NCBI RefSeq assembly: GCF_000027005.1
Contig: NC_012965.1
Coordinates: 1,475,001 to 1,539,000 of the forward strand
Direction: 5' to 3'
DNA: 64,000 bases
Origin: Komagataella phaffii GS115
Taxonomy: Eukaryota; Ascomycota; Pichiomycetes; Pichiales; Pichiaceae
The notes under the pieces are model-generated. The model was not told where the DNA came from and did not search any database. It worked only from the letters and a program-made list of their open reading frames with translations. A program made the position numbers and the translations under genes. Below, piece after piece: positions 55,065 through 64,000 of this stretch. Each line of letters opens with the position of its first letter. The first letter of the stretch is position 1.

Positions 55065-58000
55065 ATGTTCAAAGGATTACAATCTCTTGGTTGGAATCTA
55101 GCCAGAAGATCGATCCCCGTCAGAGGTAGATCAGTTCCTCTGATCAGATTCAACTCGAGTATCATTGAGAAGGCAGCCACCTACGCAGGGGCTGGAGTTC
55201 TCAAGGGATTTACAGACGAAAATGCTCACAAATTGGTCGACGTTTCCAAGGTCCTCGTTATTGGATCCGGTGGTCTTTCTATTGGCCAGGCTGGTGAGTT
55301 TGACTACTCTGGATCTCAGGCAATTAAGGCCTTGAAAGAAGCTAATAAAACTTCGATCCTAATCAACCCCAACATTGCAACTAACCAGACATCTCACGCT
55401 CTGGCTGACGAAATTTACTACCTGCCTGTTACTGCTGAATACATTACCTACATCATTGAGAGAGAAAAGCCAGACGGTATATTGTTGACCTTTGGTGGAC
55501 AGACTGGTTTGAACGTCGGTGTCCAATTGGACAAGATGGGTGTCTTCGACAGATATGGAGTTAAAGTTTTGGGAACTCCAATCAAGACTCTTGAAACCTC
55601 CGAAGACAGAGATTTGTTTGCTCAGGCTTTGAATGAAATCAACATCCCGATTGCTGAATCCATTGCCGTCAATACTATCGATGAAGCATTGGATGCAGCT
55701 GAAAGCGTGGGATACCCAATCATTGTTCGTTCTGCTTACGCCCTGGGTGGTCTGGGATCTGGTTTTGCCAACAACAAGGAAGAATTGAAGAACCTGGCTT
55801 CTCAATCCCTTTCATTGGCCCCCCAGATTTTGGTTGAAAAATCCTTGAAGGGATGGAAAGAAGTTGAGTATGAGGTCGTCAGAGATCGTGTTGGTAACTG
55901 TATCACCGTTTGTAACATGGAGAACTTTGACCCTCTCGGTATTCACACTGGTGATTCTATTGTTGTCGCTCCTTCGCAAACCTTATCTGATGAAGAGTAC
56001 CACATGTTGAGATCTGCCGCCATCAAGATTATTCGTCACTTGGGTGTTGTTGGTGAATGTAACGTTCAGTATGCCTTACAGCCTGATGGACTAGACTACA
56101 GAGTCATCGAGGTTAATGCCAGATTATCGAGATCTTCTGCGTTGGCCTCGAAAGCCACTGGATACCCCTTGGCCTACACTGCTGCAAAGATTGCTCTAGG
56201 CCATACCCTTCCTGAACTTCCAAACCCTGTCACAAAGACTACTTCTGCTAACTTTGAGCCATCTCTTGACTACATGGTTACCAAGATCCCCCGATGGGAT
56301 TTGGCCAAGTTCCAACATGTCAAAAGAGATATTGGATCTTCAATGAAGTCTGTTGGAGAAGTTATGGCTATTGGTAGAACTTTTGAAGAATCGTTCCAAA
56401 AAGCCATTAGACAGATCGACCCATCATTTGTAGGTCTACAAGGTGGAAAGTTTGAGAATTTGGACGAAGAACTTGCCAACCCTACCGATCGTAGATGGTT
56501 GGCTGTTGGACAAGCTCTCTTGCACGAGAATTACACCGTAGAAAGAGTCCACGAGCTTACCAAGATTGATAATTGGTTCTTGTACAAGATTATGAACATT
56601 GTCGAACAACAGAGGGAGCTAGAAGCTATTGGTTCTCTGTTTGGATTGACCCATGACGTTCTCACCAGAGCTAAGAAACTTGGATTTTCTGATAAGCAGA
56701 TTGCTCTTGCAGTCGGATCTACCGAATTGGAAGTCCGTGCTAGAAGGAAGTCTTTTGGAATTGTCCCCTTCGTCAAGAAGATTGACACTTTAGCTGCCGA
56801 ATTCCCCGCCAATACCAACTATTTGTACACAACCTACAATGCTAGTGAAAGTGATGTCACCTTCGATGAGCATGGAACCTTAGTTTTGGGATCTGGTGTG
56901 TACAGAATTGGATCTTCCGTCGAATTTGACTGGTGTGCTGTTTCTACTGCACGTGCTCTTAGAGAAAGCGGCAAGAAGACTATCATGATTAACTATAACC
57001 CAGAAACAGTCTCTACTGACTTTGATGAAGTCGACAGATTGTACTTTGAAGAACTTTCCTTCGAGAGAGTTTTGGATATCTATGAACTGGAGCATGCCCA
57101 AGGTGTTGTTGTATCTGTTGGAGGTCAGCTTCCCCAGAACATTGCCCTTCCTCTTCAAGAGAACGGTGCCAAGGTACTTGGTACTGATCCTCTGAACATC
57201 GACAAAGCCGAAGACAGACACAAGTTCTCTTCCATCTTGGACTCTATTGAAGTTGACCAGCCAGCATGGAAAGAATTAACCTCCCTGGAGGCTGCTGAAA
57301 AGTTTGCCAACAACGTTGGGTACCCAGTGTTGGTTCGTCCATCCTACGTTTTAAGTGGTGCCGCCATGTCTGTTATTCGTGACCAGTCCGAGTTGGACGA
57401 AAAGTTGGGTAATGCAGCCGAAGTTTCAGCTGAACATCCCGTCGTTATTTCTAAGTTTATTGAAGGCGCAGAAGAGATTGATATCGATGCCGTTGCTTCT
57501 AATGGTAAGGTTTTGGTTCATGCTGTGTCTGAACACGTTGAAAATGCTGGTATCCATTCTGGTGATGCTACCTTGGTCTTACCTCCCCAAAAGTTGGAGC
57601 CTGAAATTATGGCTAGACTTAAGGAGATTGCTGACAAGGTTGCTGCTGCCTGGGAGATTACAGGTCCTTTCAACATGCAAATCATCAAGGCTGAGAACCC
57701 AGAAACTGGTAAGCCTGATCTGAAGGTTATTGAATGTAACATTCGTGCTTCTCGTTCGTTCCCATTTGTCTCCAAGGTTCTAGGTGTCAACTTCATTGAT
57801 GTTGCAGCCAAGGCTTTGCTCAATAAGAATGTTCCTGCTCCTGTGGATCTGATGGCAAAGAGCTACGAGTACGTTGCTACCAAGGTTCCTCAGTTCTCAT
57901 TCACCAGATTGGCTGGTGCTGACCCATTCCTAGGAGTTGAGATGGCTTCCACAGGAGAAGTCGCTTGTTTTGGTAGGGATGTTCAAGAAGCATACTGGAC

Positions 58001-58496
58001 CTCTATCCAGGCAACCATGAATTTCCATTTACCAAAGCCACCTTCAGGAATTTTGTTTGGTGGTGACTTGACCAAGGAATACTTAGCCACCGTCGCCAAG
58101 ACAATTGAATCTCTAGGTTACCACTACTACACTGCTTCTGAGGAGGTCGCCGACTACTTAAGAAAGAATGTCTCGATCCCAGTGGAAGTCATTGAATTCC
58201 CCAAGACTGACAAGAGAAAGCTGAGAGAAGTTTTCCAGAAGTACGATATTAAGTGTGTCTTCAACCTCGCTCGTGCTCGCGCAGAGTCTTTACTGGACGA
58301 GGACTACGTCATGAGAAGAAATGCCATTGACTTTGCCATCCCATTGTTCAATGAGCCCCAAACTTCCATTCTATTCGCCCAAGCTCTGAAGGAGAAGTTG
58401 CACACCAAGCCCCAAGAGCAATCTACTGAGGGACCTCTCGAAATCCCCGAAGAAGTCCGCAGATGGAGTGAGTTTATTGGAGGAAAACCTGTGTAG
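55065..58496 (+). CDS. CPA2: Carbamoyl-phosphate synthase, arginine-specific, large subunit
   Basis: A 1143-residue synthetase subunit that makes carbamoyl phosphate for arginine using ammonia from the Cpa1 glutaminase. It follows S. cerevisiae Cpa2 closely. The first ATP-grasp half starts VLVIGSGGLSIGQAGEFDYSG and includes ALGGLGSGFA and EVNARLSRSSALASK. The second half has LGSGVYRIGSSVEFDWC, RPSYVLSGAAM and ECNIRASRSFPFVSK. The allosteric MGS-like domain follows from about residue 1000. Unlike the cytosolic S. cerevisiae protein, it has ~40 extra N-terminal residues (MFKGLQSLGWNLARRSIPVR and on), rich in Arg/Ser with no acids, which looks like a mitochondrial presequence. Confidence 0.97.
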   Translation: MFKGLQSLGWNLARRSIPVRGRSVPLIRFNSSIIEKAATYAGAGVLKGFTDENAHKLVDVSKVLVIGSGGLSIGQAGEFDYSGSQAIKALKEANKTSILINPNIATNQTSHALADEIYYLPVTAEYITYIIEREKPDGILLTFGGQTGLNVGVQLDKMGVFDRYGVKVLGTPIKTLETSEDRDLFAQALNEINIPIAESIAVNTIDEALDAAESVGYPIIVRSAYALGGLGSGFANNKEELKNLASQSLSLAPQILVEKSLKGWKEVEYEVVRDRVGNCITVCNMENFDPLGIHTGDSIVVAPSQTLSDEEYHMLRSAAIKIIRHLGVVGECNVQYALQPDGLDYRVIEVNARLSRSSALASKATGYPLAYTAAKIALGHTLPELPNPVTKTTSANFEPSLDYMVTKIPRWDLAKFQHVKRDIGSSMKSVGEVMAIGRTFEESFQKAIRQIDPSFVGLQGGKFENLDEELANPTDRRWLAVGQALLHENYTVERVHELTKIDNWFLYKIMNIVEQQRELEAIGSLFGLTHDVLTRAKKLGFSDKQIALAVGSTELEVRARRKSFGIVPFVKKIDTLAAEFPANTNYLYTTYNASESDVTFDEHGTLVLGSGVYRIGSSVEFDWCAVSTARALRESGKKTIMINYNPETVSTDFDEVDRLYFEELSFERVLDIYELEHAQGVVVSVGGQLPQNIALPLQENGAKVLGTDPLNIDKAEDRHKFSSILDSIEVDQPAWKELTSLEAAEKFANNVGYPVLVRPSYVLSGAAMSVIRDQSELDEKLGNAAEVSAEHPVVISKFIEGAEEIDIDAVASNGKVLVHAVSEHVENAGIHSGDATLVLPPQKLEPEIMARLKEIADKVAAAWEITGPFNMQIIKAENPETGKPDLKVIECNIRASRSFPFVSKVLGVNFIDVAAKALLNKNVPAPVDLMAKSYEYVATKVPQFSFTRLAGADPFLGVEMASTGEVACFGRDVQEAYWTSIQATMNFHLPKPPSGILFGGDLTKEYLATVAKTIESLGYHYYTASEEVADYLRKNVSIPVEVIEFPKTDKRKLREVFQKYDIKCVFNLARARAESLLDEDYVMRRNAIDFAIPLFNEPQTSILFAQALKEKLHTKPQEQSTEGPLEIPEEVRRWSEFIGGKPV

Positions 58497-58784
58497 TTTA
58501 ACGAATAGAAGCAGATTATGATATTTAATACAGTCTTAGTAAACCCTGTAGTAGCTTAGTCAGGCTTCTCGGAATGTCCTGGTTGTCCTTTCTTCCGTGA
58601 GGGTTTACGATTCGCGAAATGCCCTATGAAGATCCTCTGCAAGGGATGGGACCCAATTTCCCGCTCCTGCTCACTCTCTATTCATCAGACGATCATCCCC
58701 AAACTGCAACCCCAAAAAAAAATATCTCAGATCAAGCAATTACCACCTATCAAAAAGGAGGACCAATAATTCAACCTAGCAATC

Positions 58785-59936
58785 ATGGGAATTTGTGCCT
58801 CCAAAGAGCAGGATGGCAGCCACAACAAGAGGGGGTCGGCGGATACGCAATCCACAAAGAACAGTCTCACAATCAAAGGGGCTGCCTCAAGCAGAGGTGG
58901 GTCAGGAGGCAGTCCTGGCAATGCTGTGACGAGAAGCACCAAACCCAAGGTTAATAAGACCGCCAAAATGCTACTACTGGGATCTGGGGAGAGCGGCAAA
59001 AGCACCATATTAAAGCAAATTAAAATCATTCATCAGAACGGATTTACCAACGATGAGCTAATCAAGTACAAAAAGGTCGTCTTTCAGAATATTTTAGACG
59101 TTTGCCAAGAGTTAATCAAAGGAATCCGTCAATTCGAGTTGGAAAACGAGCTGACTAATCTGACTACCGATGAGTTGAGCTTTATTAATGATTATGTCCT
59201 GTCTGTCAGCGATGACCATGAATCATTCAACCAGGAGTTGGCTGAAAAAATTACCAAGTTGTTTAACGAACCAGCTACTCTCAAACTATTATCCGATTTA
59301 AGGCACAAATTTTACCTCATGGATTCTGCCCAGTATTTCATCGATAATTCGCCAAGAATAATGGCTCCGGATTATTTCCCATCAGTTTCCGATATTCTAA
59401 GAATGAGACAACAGACTTCTGGTATTTTGGAGATCAATTTCCAACTGGAAGATCTCAACATCAACTTGTATGATGTCGGTGGGCAACGTTCAGAAAGAAA
59501 AAAATGGATTCATTGCTTCGACAATGTGAACTTGATAGTTTTTTGCGTTTCGTTATCGGAGTACGATCAGACTTTGAGTGAAAATGATGAGCAGAACAGG
59601 TTAACTGAGTCTCTAGTGCTATTTGATTCGGTTGTCAACTCCAGATGGTTTACACGCTCTTCGATCTTGTTATGTCTGAATAAGATTGACATCCTTATCG
59701 ACAAGTTGCCTGCCTCACCCCTGGAAAATTTTTTCCCCGATTACACTGGTGGGAATGACGTTGGAAAGGCTGTCAAGTATATTTTGTGGAGATTTAAACA
59801 GCTGAATCGATCTAATTTGCCAATCTCGGCTTCACTGACCAACGCAACTGACACATCTAACATTGAAGAAACGCTAAATCGAGAAGTTAAGGCTTCGTTA
59901 CTGGATAACATGGTCACTGACATTGGTATCAGCTGA
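58785..59936 (+). CDS. GPA2: Heterotrimeric G-protein alpha subunit, GPA2-like
   Basis: A 383-residue Galpha. MGICASK gives the myristoylation Gly2 and palmitoylation Cys4. The P-loop GSGESGKST is at 66-74. Switch I has the catalytic-type Arg208 and Thr211 (RQQTSGI). Switch II is DVGGQRSERKKW at 230-241 with Gln234. LNKID is the guanine motif and TNATDTSNI the last base contact. It resembles S. cerevisiae Gpa2 (glucose-cAMP signalling through Gpr1) more than the pheromone Galpha Gpa1, which carries a long insertion. The Ser/Gly-rich N-terminal extension (residues 8-58) is shorter than in S. cerevisiae. An upstream out-of-frame ATG at 58619 opens a frame overlapping the start, if transcribed. 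Confidence 0.92.
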   Translation: MGICASKEQDGSHNKRGSADTQSTKNSLTIKGAASSRGGSGGSPGNAVTRSTKPKVNKTAKMLLLGSGESGKSTILKQIKIIHQNGFTNDELIKYKKVVFQNILDVCQELIKGIRQFELENELTNLTTDELSFINDYVLSVSDDHESFNQELAEKITKLFNEPATLKLLSDLRHKFYLMDSAQYFIDNSPRIMAPDYFPSVSDILRMRQQTSGILEINFQLEDLNINLYDVGGQRSERKKWIHCFDNVNLIVFCVSLSEYDQTLSENDEQNRLTESLVLFDSVVNSRWFTRSSILLCLNKIDILIDKLPASPLENFFPDYTGGNDVGKAVKYILWRFKQLNRSNLPISASLTNATDTSNIEETLNREVKASLLDNMVTDIGIS

Positions 59937-60137
59937 TCATAATGTACTTCAGGAAACTCTTCGTCAAACTTCCTATTCACCTTTTGTAATTTTATGTATC
60001 GATAGGACACTCCCTAGTGAGATCACCTAAGTAATGAATTTCGTGTGCTGATGTAAGCATTGGCACATAACTAATCCCGCACCTTTGGAGCTGCGAGCCA
60101 AACGCAGCTGTCTTTCTTCCGTGACAGACTGCACAAC

Positions 60138-63100
60138 ATGGATCAATACCGCATATTTATTGGACTTACCACAGCGGTCCTAATTTGGTGCAAAGTTGTC
60201 CCATGGCTGATTGGATTTATAATACCGTCAATTTCCATTCGGTCCTTTTACTTCTCAAGTGTTTCTGGAATCGAGATTGAGACTTCAAGCTTTAGTCTGA
60301 CGATAGAGCACTTCAAGTTTAATTTACTGAACAAACAGTCAAAGTTGTTCGAGTTATATGGAGTCAAGGTCCATAGGAAGAAACTTCCCCCTGGCTCGGT
60401 TAAGCAGTCCTCCGTTCCAACCAAAGAAAAGAATGGTTCTCTGCTGAAAAAATACGTTCCGGTAGTCTCCAAATTTTTGAGCCGGTCAAAAGCTTTCAAT
60501 TCGATTCGACTAATTGGATTGACGTTTAATGATGATGCTGGCAATGAATTGACAGTCGAGAAGATAAGATTGTATTTTGCCAACGATCATGGAGGTTTTA
60601 TTGTCAGGTTTCTCCTAGATGATGGCTCTCTCAATGGCGATTTATTTAAATCCAATACGATCATATTGGAAGCCAATTCCACTGTAGACTTTGAATTGAG
60701 CGGATTCAGGCTGTATTTGATGAATATTGGCGTCGATCTAGACAGAATTCCACTTTCAAAGGGAAAAACTTCAGGTAAAGACGAATCCAAAAGCAGTTCA
60801 AAGAGTAACCCATTAAGCTTCATTTCAAAACTCAAAAACTTTAACGTCCAATTGGATAATGTTAGAATCCATAAATCGGGACTGATTTTCAGCGTAGAAC
60901 AGATTACTACTACAGTTTACGACTCTCATGTGCTGAATGAGAACTATTTATATGAATTATTGCTTTCCTATACGAGTGTTGAAGTTGAGTATCATGATAA
61001 ATTGAAAAACATTGATCTACCAAGGCTATTCTACGTTCCCTTTGGTAACATTTTAAGCACAGTGAATTTTAGTAAGCCATTATTTGAATGTCTGTCCTTG
61101 AATGATCCCAACTCTATCAAGGCATTACAGAATGCATTCACTATAAACAATTTGAGAATAAGGCTGCCTCTTTTACAATTGAATGCAATTCAACAAATGC
61201 TCAAATCGACTGATAGTTATGAGACAGATGCAGAACATAGCAGCAAGAAAGAACTCGAACCACTTTTTAGCATTCTGGCAAGAACATCATTTAACATTTT
61301 ACTACTGAAGACCCAAGTTGATGTTATTCTTTTTGATGATATTAGTATGGGCTTTAAAGTAGCTTCTATTTCGTATACTTTGGATACACAAGATTTATCA
61401 AACTCGAATATTCTTCCAATGCTACTGAAAATACGACACATTGCTGCAAATATCAAGACCAATTCAGAAGTTATACCTATACTGGATCTTAACAAGTTGA
61501 ATAGCGAGTTCTCCTTATCTTTGAGCGACAAACTTTTCACTCCTAAAGTAGATACCTTTATTGGCACTGTTAAGTTGCAACTATCGAACATTAGTCATTT
61601 GCGGTATGTTGCGTTGCTTTTCCACAAGCTGGATTTAACATCAACAACAAACTTTGCTAGTTTATCGAAACCACCGAAGAACACATCTGTGCTTTTTGTC
61701 AACCTTTTTTGTTTTCAAGTTTGTTCTTTGAGCATAACTGTCGGAGCAACTGGAATACTTCCTTCATTTAAAATAGAAGGAAATGAGAAGGATCTTTCAG
61801 ACTATCATCATGGACTGACCCTCTGTTTTACGAAATTGATGCTGACCGTTGGTTCAGGACTTCAGAAACTGTCAATTAACTCTTTGACAAGTCACATTTC
61901 TAATAACGAAGCAAAGAAAAAATTCCTCATAGTTGACAAGATATTAGTCAAGAAGAGTTCTGCAAGAACGGTACTTGTAGTTTCTTCAATTGATTCCTTG
62001 ATGACAATTGAACACGTCTGGGTATTGCTTCTCCTGGCCAGAGCATCTATTTGTTTTGTCAAAGAGATCATTCCCACCAAGAAAAGAAATCCTGACGTTG
62101 ACAAATCTGTTGAAATTTCATCAAAATCTGCTGCTATCGAAATTCAAGTGGGTACAGTACTTGTATTATTTTCGTTACCATACGATGAAAAACTATTGTG
62201 CGCATTCGATCTTGTGCAAATTGTGAAAAAACAAGATGAGCCTGATTTTTCTATGAGTGCTTTCACGATGCGACTATTTGTCCCTAATCCTTTGGTAATG
62301 GAGTCTTGGATAAGTATAGTCCAGCTCAAGGAGAATTTCATCAGTACGTGTTTCAAAGAAGAGGACCAGCCGCTGGTCACAATAGAGACATCGTCTGTGG
62401 ATATCTCAGTTCCCGAATATTTCCTAGTTTATAAACTCTTGGACAATGCTGTCAACTTTTTCAAGTCTGCTTTGCAAATAAATTTGAATTTCAAAGGATT
62501 CGAACTTGACGATTTCAAGCTGAAACTATTAGAGATGCCGAAATTATTACCACATCCCAAGAAGCCACTCAGAATGCCAAAAGTGAGGTTGAAATCTAAA
62601 GCCTTTGGCCTATTCCTTCTCGATGATCCTTTTGAAGCCGAGATTACGATAATCTATAAAATTGGACTTATGGAAAGTAGATCACGAATACTTAAAATGA
62701 AAAAGTATGAAGAAATGAGAAATCAACTATGGTCCGAGTTCAATTCTAAATGTGAACGAGAAAGGAGAGAATTCGAAGAACTGGGTAACTCACATGATGA
62801 AGACTCACAGGCAAATATAAATCAGGTGAATGAAGCTCTCGAATTGGAATCTCGTCTTGAAAAGATCAAGATGAAATTGCTGGCCAATATAAGTAAATCT
62901 TGGATCGACAGAATCAGCAAATGCAAACGAGATAGGGAAAAATCTGCTTCATCCAAGATGTACCAATTTAACGTCAATAGTTCTGAAGTCTCTAACGAAC
63001 TACTTGAAAGGTACAATATCATGAGTTCACCAAGTATGCTACCTTTGTTTGCTTTAGCTTTTGCAGAATTGGACTTGGTCATTGGAAAGCCAAAAGGGTT

Positions 63101-64000
63101 TGAGCTTGATGACTACGCTGATTTCCTTTACAAAACAGGCAAAGGAATACCACTGGACACTCAATACTCAACATTAATACCGTTAAATATTGACTTAAAA
63201 AGCTCCAACATATCTATCAGGCTACGGGATTTTCCCCTACCTATGCTACTGTTGGACTGTGATGAAGACGATCCAATTCAAATAGAAGGAGATTGCATCA
63301 TTGGTGAGCAAATGAATACCCCTGACGAGTTTAGATGGGTAAAAGTTCCCTTCGTTGAGGAGCTCAAGTGTGATATTGTTTCTGACTCTGCGTATGGAAT
63401 TAAAGTACCAAGAACTCTAACAAATATCAAGACCTATACGAATTTGAAGGTGAAAGTGAATAGTAACAGGCCTTCTATTCTCACTTGGGGAAAATCACAT
63501 CAACCTGCACTTTCGTATGCAATGTCTATTTTTGAGGTGTTTACCAAGCCTCCGATTGATATCTCTCCTAAGATTGGATTTTGGGATAAGATGAGGCTGT
63601 CACTGCATGGAATGGTGGATTTTGATTTCAAAGGAGATTTGAGTTTGATTATTAAGGGCTCTTTGAGTCCATATAGTTTGGTTGGGAGTGGTGCAGGTTT
63701 TGCCTTTACGTGGTCTAAAAACGTAAACTTGAAAATCAATCATTCTCCTCTGCCCGAAGAATTGGTCGTTGTGACTAGTAAGGAGTTCAAGATTGGTGTT
63801 CCCAACTTTGCCATTGTCCAATGCGACGAGTGGTCAAATAGGTTGAGCAGAAGGTCTACACCATTTACCTTTGACAAGGTAATTATCAAAATGAGCAGTG
63901 ATGAAGTTAAGTGGAATTGGGGACTAATGTTTGAACAGGAAGCAGATTCTAGTTTCTACTCCATCCCCGGGTTCAAACAAAGAACAACTGTTTTTAAGCC
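60138..64000 (+). CDS. FMP27: Hobbit-type bridge-like lipid-transfer protein FMP27/YPR117W (3' end missing)
   Basis: The frame is open from ATG 60138 to the right edge: 1287 residues, about half of the ~2600 expected. The N-terminus has one hydrophobic anchor (residues ~6-30, IFIGLTTAVLIWCKVVPWLI) and then beta-rich RBG repeats (SGIEIETSSFSLTIEHFKFN and on), as in ER-anchored lipid channels at membrane contacts. Family signatures are the SW motif around Trp922 (SKSWIDRISKCKRDREK) and the GFWDK motif at residues 1147-1151 (KIGFWDKMRLSLHG). A charged, probably coiled-coil insert lies at ~855-900. This N-terminal half is in order. Fmp27 (Hob1) and Ypr117w (Hob2) cannot be separated. Confidence 0.93.
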   Translation, partial: MDQYRIFIGLTTAVLIWCKVVPWLIGFIIPSISIRSFYFSSVSGIEIETSSFSLTIEHFKFNLLNKQSKLFELYGVKVHRKKLPPGSVKQSSVPTKEKNGSLLKKYVPVVSKFLSRSKAFNSIRLIGLTFNDDAGNELTVEKIRLYFANDHGGFIVRFLLDDGSLNGDLFKSNTIILEANSTVDFELSGFRLYLMNIGVDLDRIPLSKGKTSGKDESKSSSKSNPLSFISKLKNFNVQLDNVRIHKSGLIFSVEQITTTVYDSHVLNENYLYELLLSYTSVEVEYHDKLKNIDLPRLFYVPFGNILSTVNFSKPLFECLSLNDPNSIKALQNAFTINNLRIRLPLLQLNAIQQMLKSTDSYETDAEHSSKKELEPLFSILARTSFNILLLKTQVDVILFDDISMGFKVASISYTLDTQDLSNSNILPMLLKIRHIAANIKTNSEVIPILDLNKLNSEFSLSLSDKLFTPKVDTFIGTVKLQLSNISHLRYVALLFHKLDLTSTTNFASLSKPPKNTSVLFVNLFCFQVCSLSITVGATGILPSFKIEGNEKDLSDYHHGLTLCFTKLMLTVGSGLQKLSINSLTSHISNNEAKKKFLIVDKILVKKSSARTVLVVSSIDSLMTIEHVWVLLLLARASICFVKEIIPTKKRNPDVDKSVEISSKSAAIEIQVGTVLVLFSLPYDEKLLCAFDLVQIVKKQDEPDFSMSAFTMRLFVPNPLVMESWISIVQLKENFISTCFKEEDQPLVTIETSSVDISVPEYFLVYKLLDNAVNFFKSALQINLNFKGFELDDFKLKLLEMPKLLPHPKKPLRMPKVRLKSKAFGLFLLDDPFEAEITIIYKIGLMESRSRILKMKKYEEMRNQLWSEFNSKCERERREFEELGNSHDEDSQANINQVNEALELESRLEKIKMKLLANISKSWIDRISKCKRDREKSASSKMYQFNVNSSEVSNELLERYNIMSSPSMLPLFALAFAELDLVIGKPKGFELDDYADFLYKTGKGIPLDTQYSTLIPLNIDLKSSNISIRLRDFPLPMLLLDCDEDDPIQIEGDCIIGEQMNTPDEFRWVKVPFVEELKCDIVSDSAYGIKVPRTLTNIKTYTNLKVKVNSNRPSILTWGKSHQPALSYAMSIFEVFTKPPIDISPKIGFWDKMRLSLHGMVDFDFKGDLSLIIKGSLSPYSLVGSGAGFAFTWSKNVNLKINHSPLPEELVVVTSKEFKIGVPNFAIVQCDEWSNRLSRRSTPFTFDKVIIKMSSDEVKWNWGLMFEQEADSSFYSIPGFKQRTTVFK

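Noticed and set aside
58619..58954. 111-codon plus-strand frame overlapping GPA2
   Set aside because: Out of frame with GPA2, no protein features; at most an upstream frame if the mRNA starts early, as noted under GPA2.

Overview
The window reads as a dense, almost intron-free chromosome segment from a budding yeast (Saccharomycotina). The gene set and protein sequences fit a methylotrophic Komagataella/Pichia pastoris-type species best; this assignment is from memory of the families, not from a search. CTG is read as leucine here: the near-invariant ALGGLGSGFA stretch of carbamoyl-phosphate synthase uses CTG at 55743-55745 and 55752-55754, which argues against the CUG-Ser yeasts. The one clear spliceosomal intron (LSB3/YSC84) has GTAAGT, TACTAAC and AG signals. 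There are three tRNA genes and no sign of transposons, rRNA, CRISPR or an origin.

Layout. 1-5 kb: the 3' end of a Cys3/Met4-type bZIP regulator, then two convergent, Ser-rich, unrecognised proteins. 5-15.6 kb: eIF3c (NIP1), the tRNA thiolase NCS6, and the very large proteasome activator BLM10. 15.8-20.2 kb: an AIM14/YNO1 ferric-reductase-like oxidase, then a 1.1 kb gene-poor stretch leading to the most unusual gene of the window, a putative transcription factor built from a bacterial Ada-type zinc module and an AraC helix-turn-helix. 20.7-26.8 kb: UBC8, an unrecognised coiled-coil protein, a NAA38/MAK31-like Sm fold, glycogen synthase, and a mitochondrial UbiB-family kinase-like protein. 26.9-33.3 kb: UTP13, GLO2, a putative mitochondrial helical-repeat protein, NOP19 and tRNA-Lys(UUU). 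33.7-38.9 kb: tRNA-Gln(CUG), an MNN2-type mannosyltransferase, HIS3, MRM1 and MRP51. 39-47.6 kb: the GCK-type kinase KIC1, an external alternative NADH dehydrogenase, an LPL1-like lipase and a PES4/MIP6-like RRM protein. 47.6-54.6 kb: LSB3/YSC84 (spliced), a DUF1776-type membrane protein, POL4, tRNA-Asn(GUU) and a conserved-looking unknown. 55-64 kb: CPA2, GPA2, and the first half of the Hobbit/FMP27 bridge-like lipid-transfer protein, which runs off the right edge.

Most genes are housekeeping and do not form one pathway. Several themes recur: ribosome and tRNA biogenesis (NIP1, NCS6, UTP13, NOP19, MRM1, MRP51), amino-acid synthesis (HIS3, CPA2, both carrying the same Gcn4-like upstream nonamer), protein turnover (BLM10 with an exact PACE element, UBC8) and nutrient signalling and storage (GPA2, GSY, KIC1). 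The best candidate for something undescribed is the Ada-zinc/AraC regulator at 18605-20158, together with an ordered array of TTATGTAA octamers in its long 5' region. ATG starts were chosen over longer non-ATG reading frames throughout.
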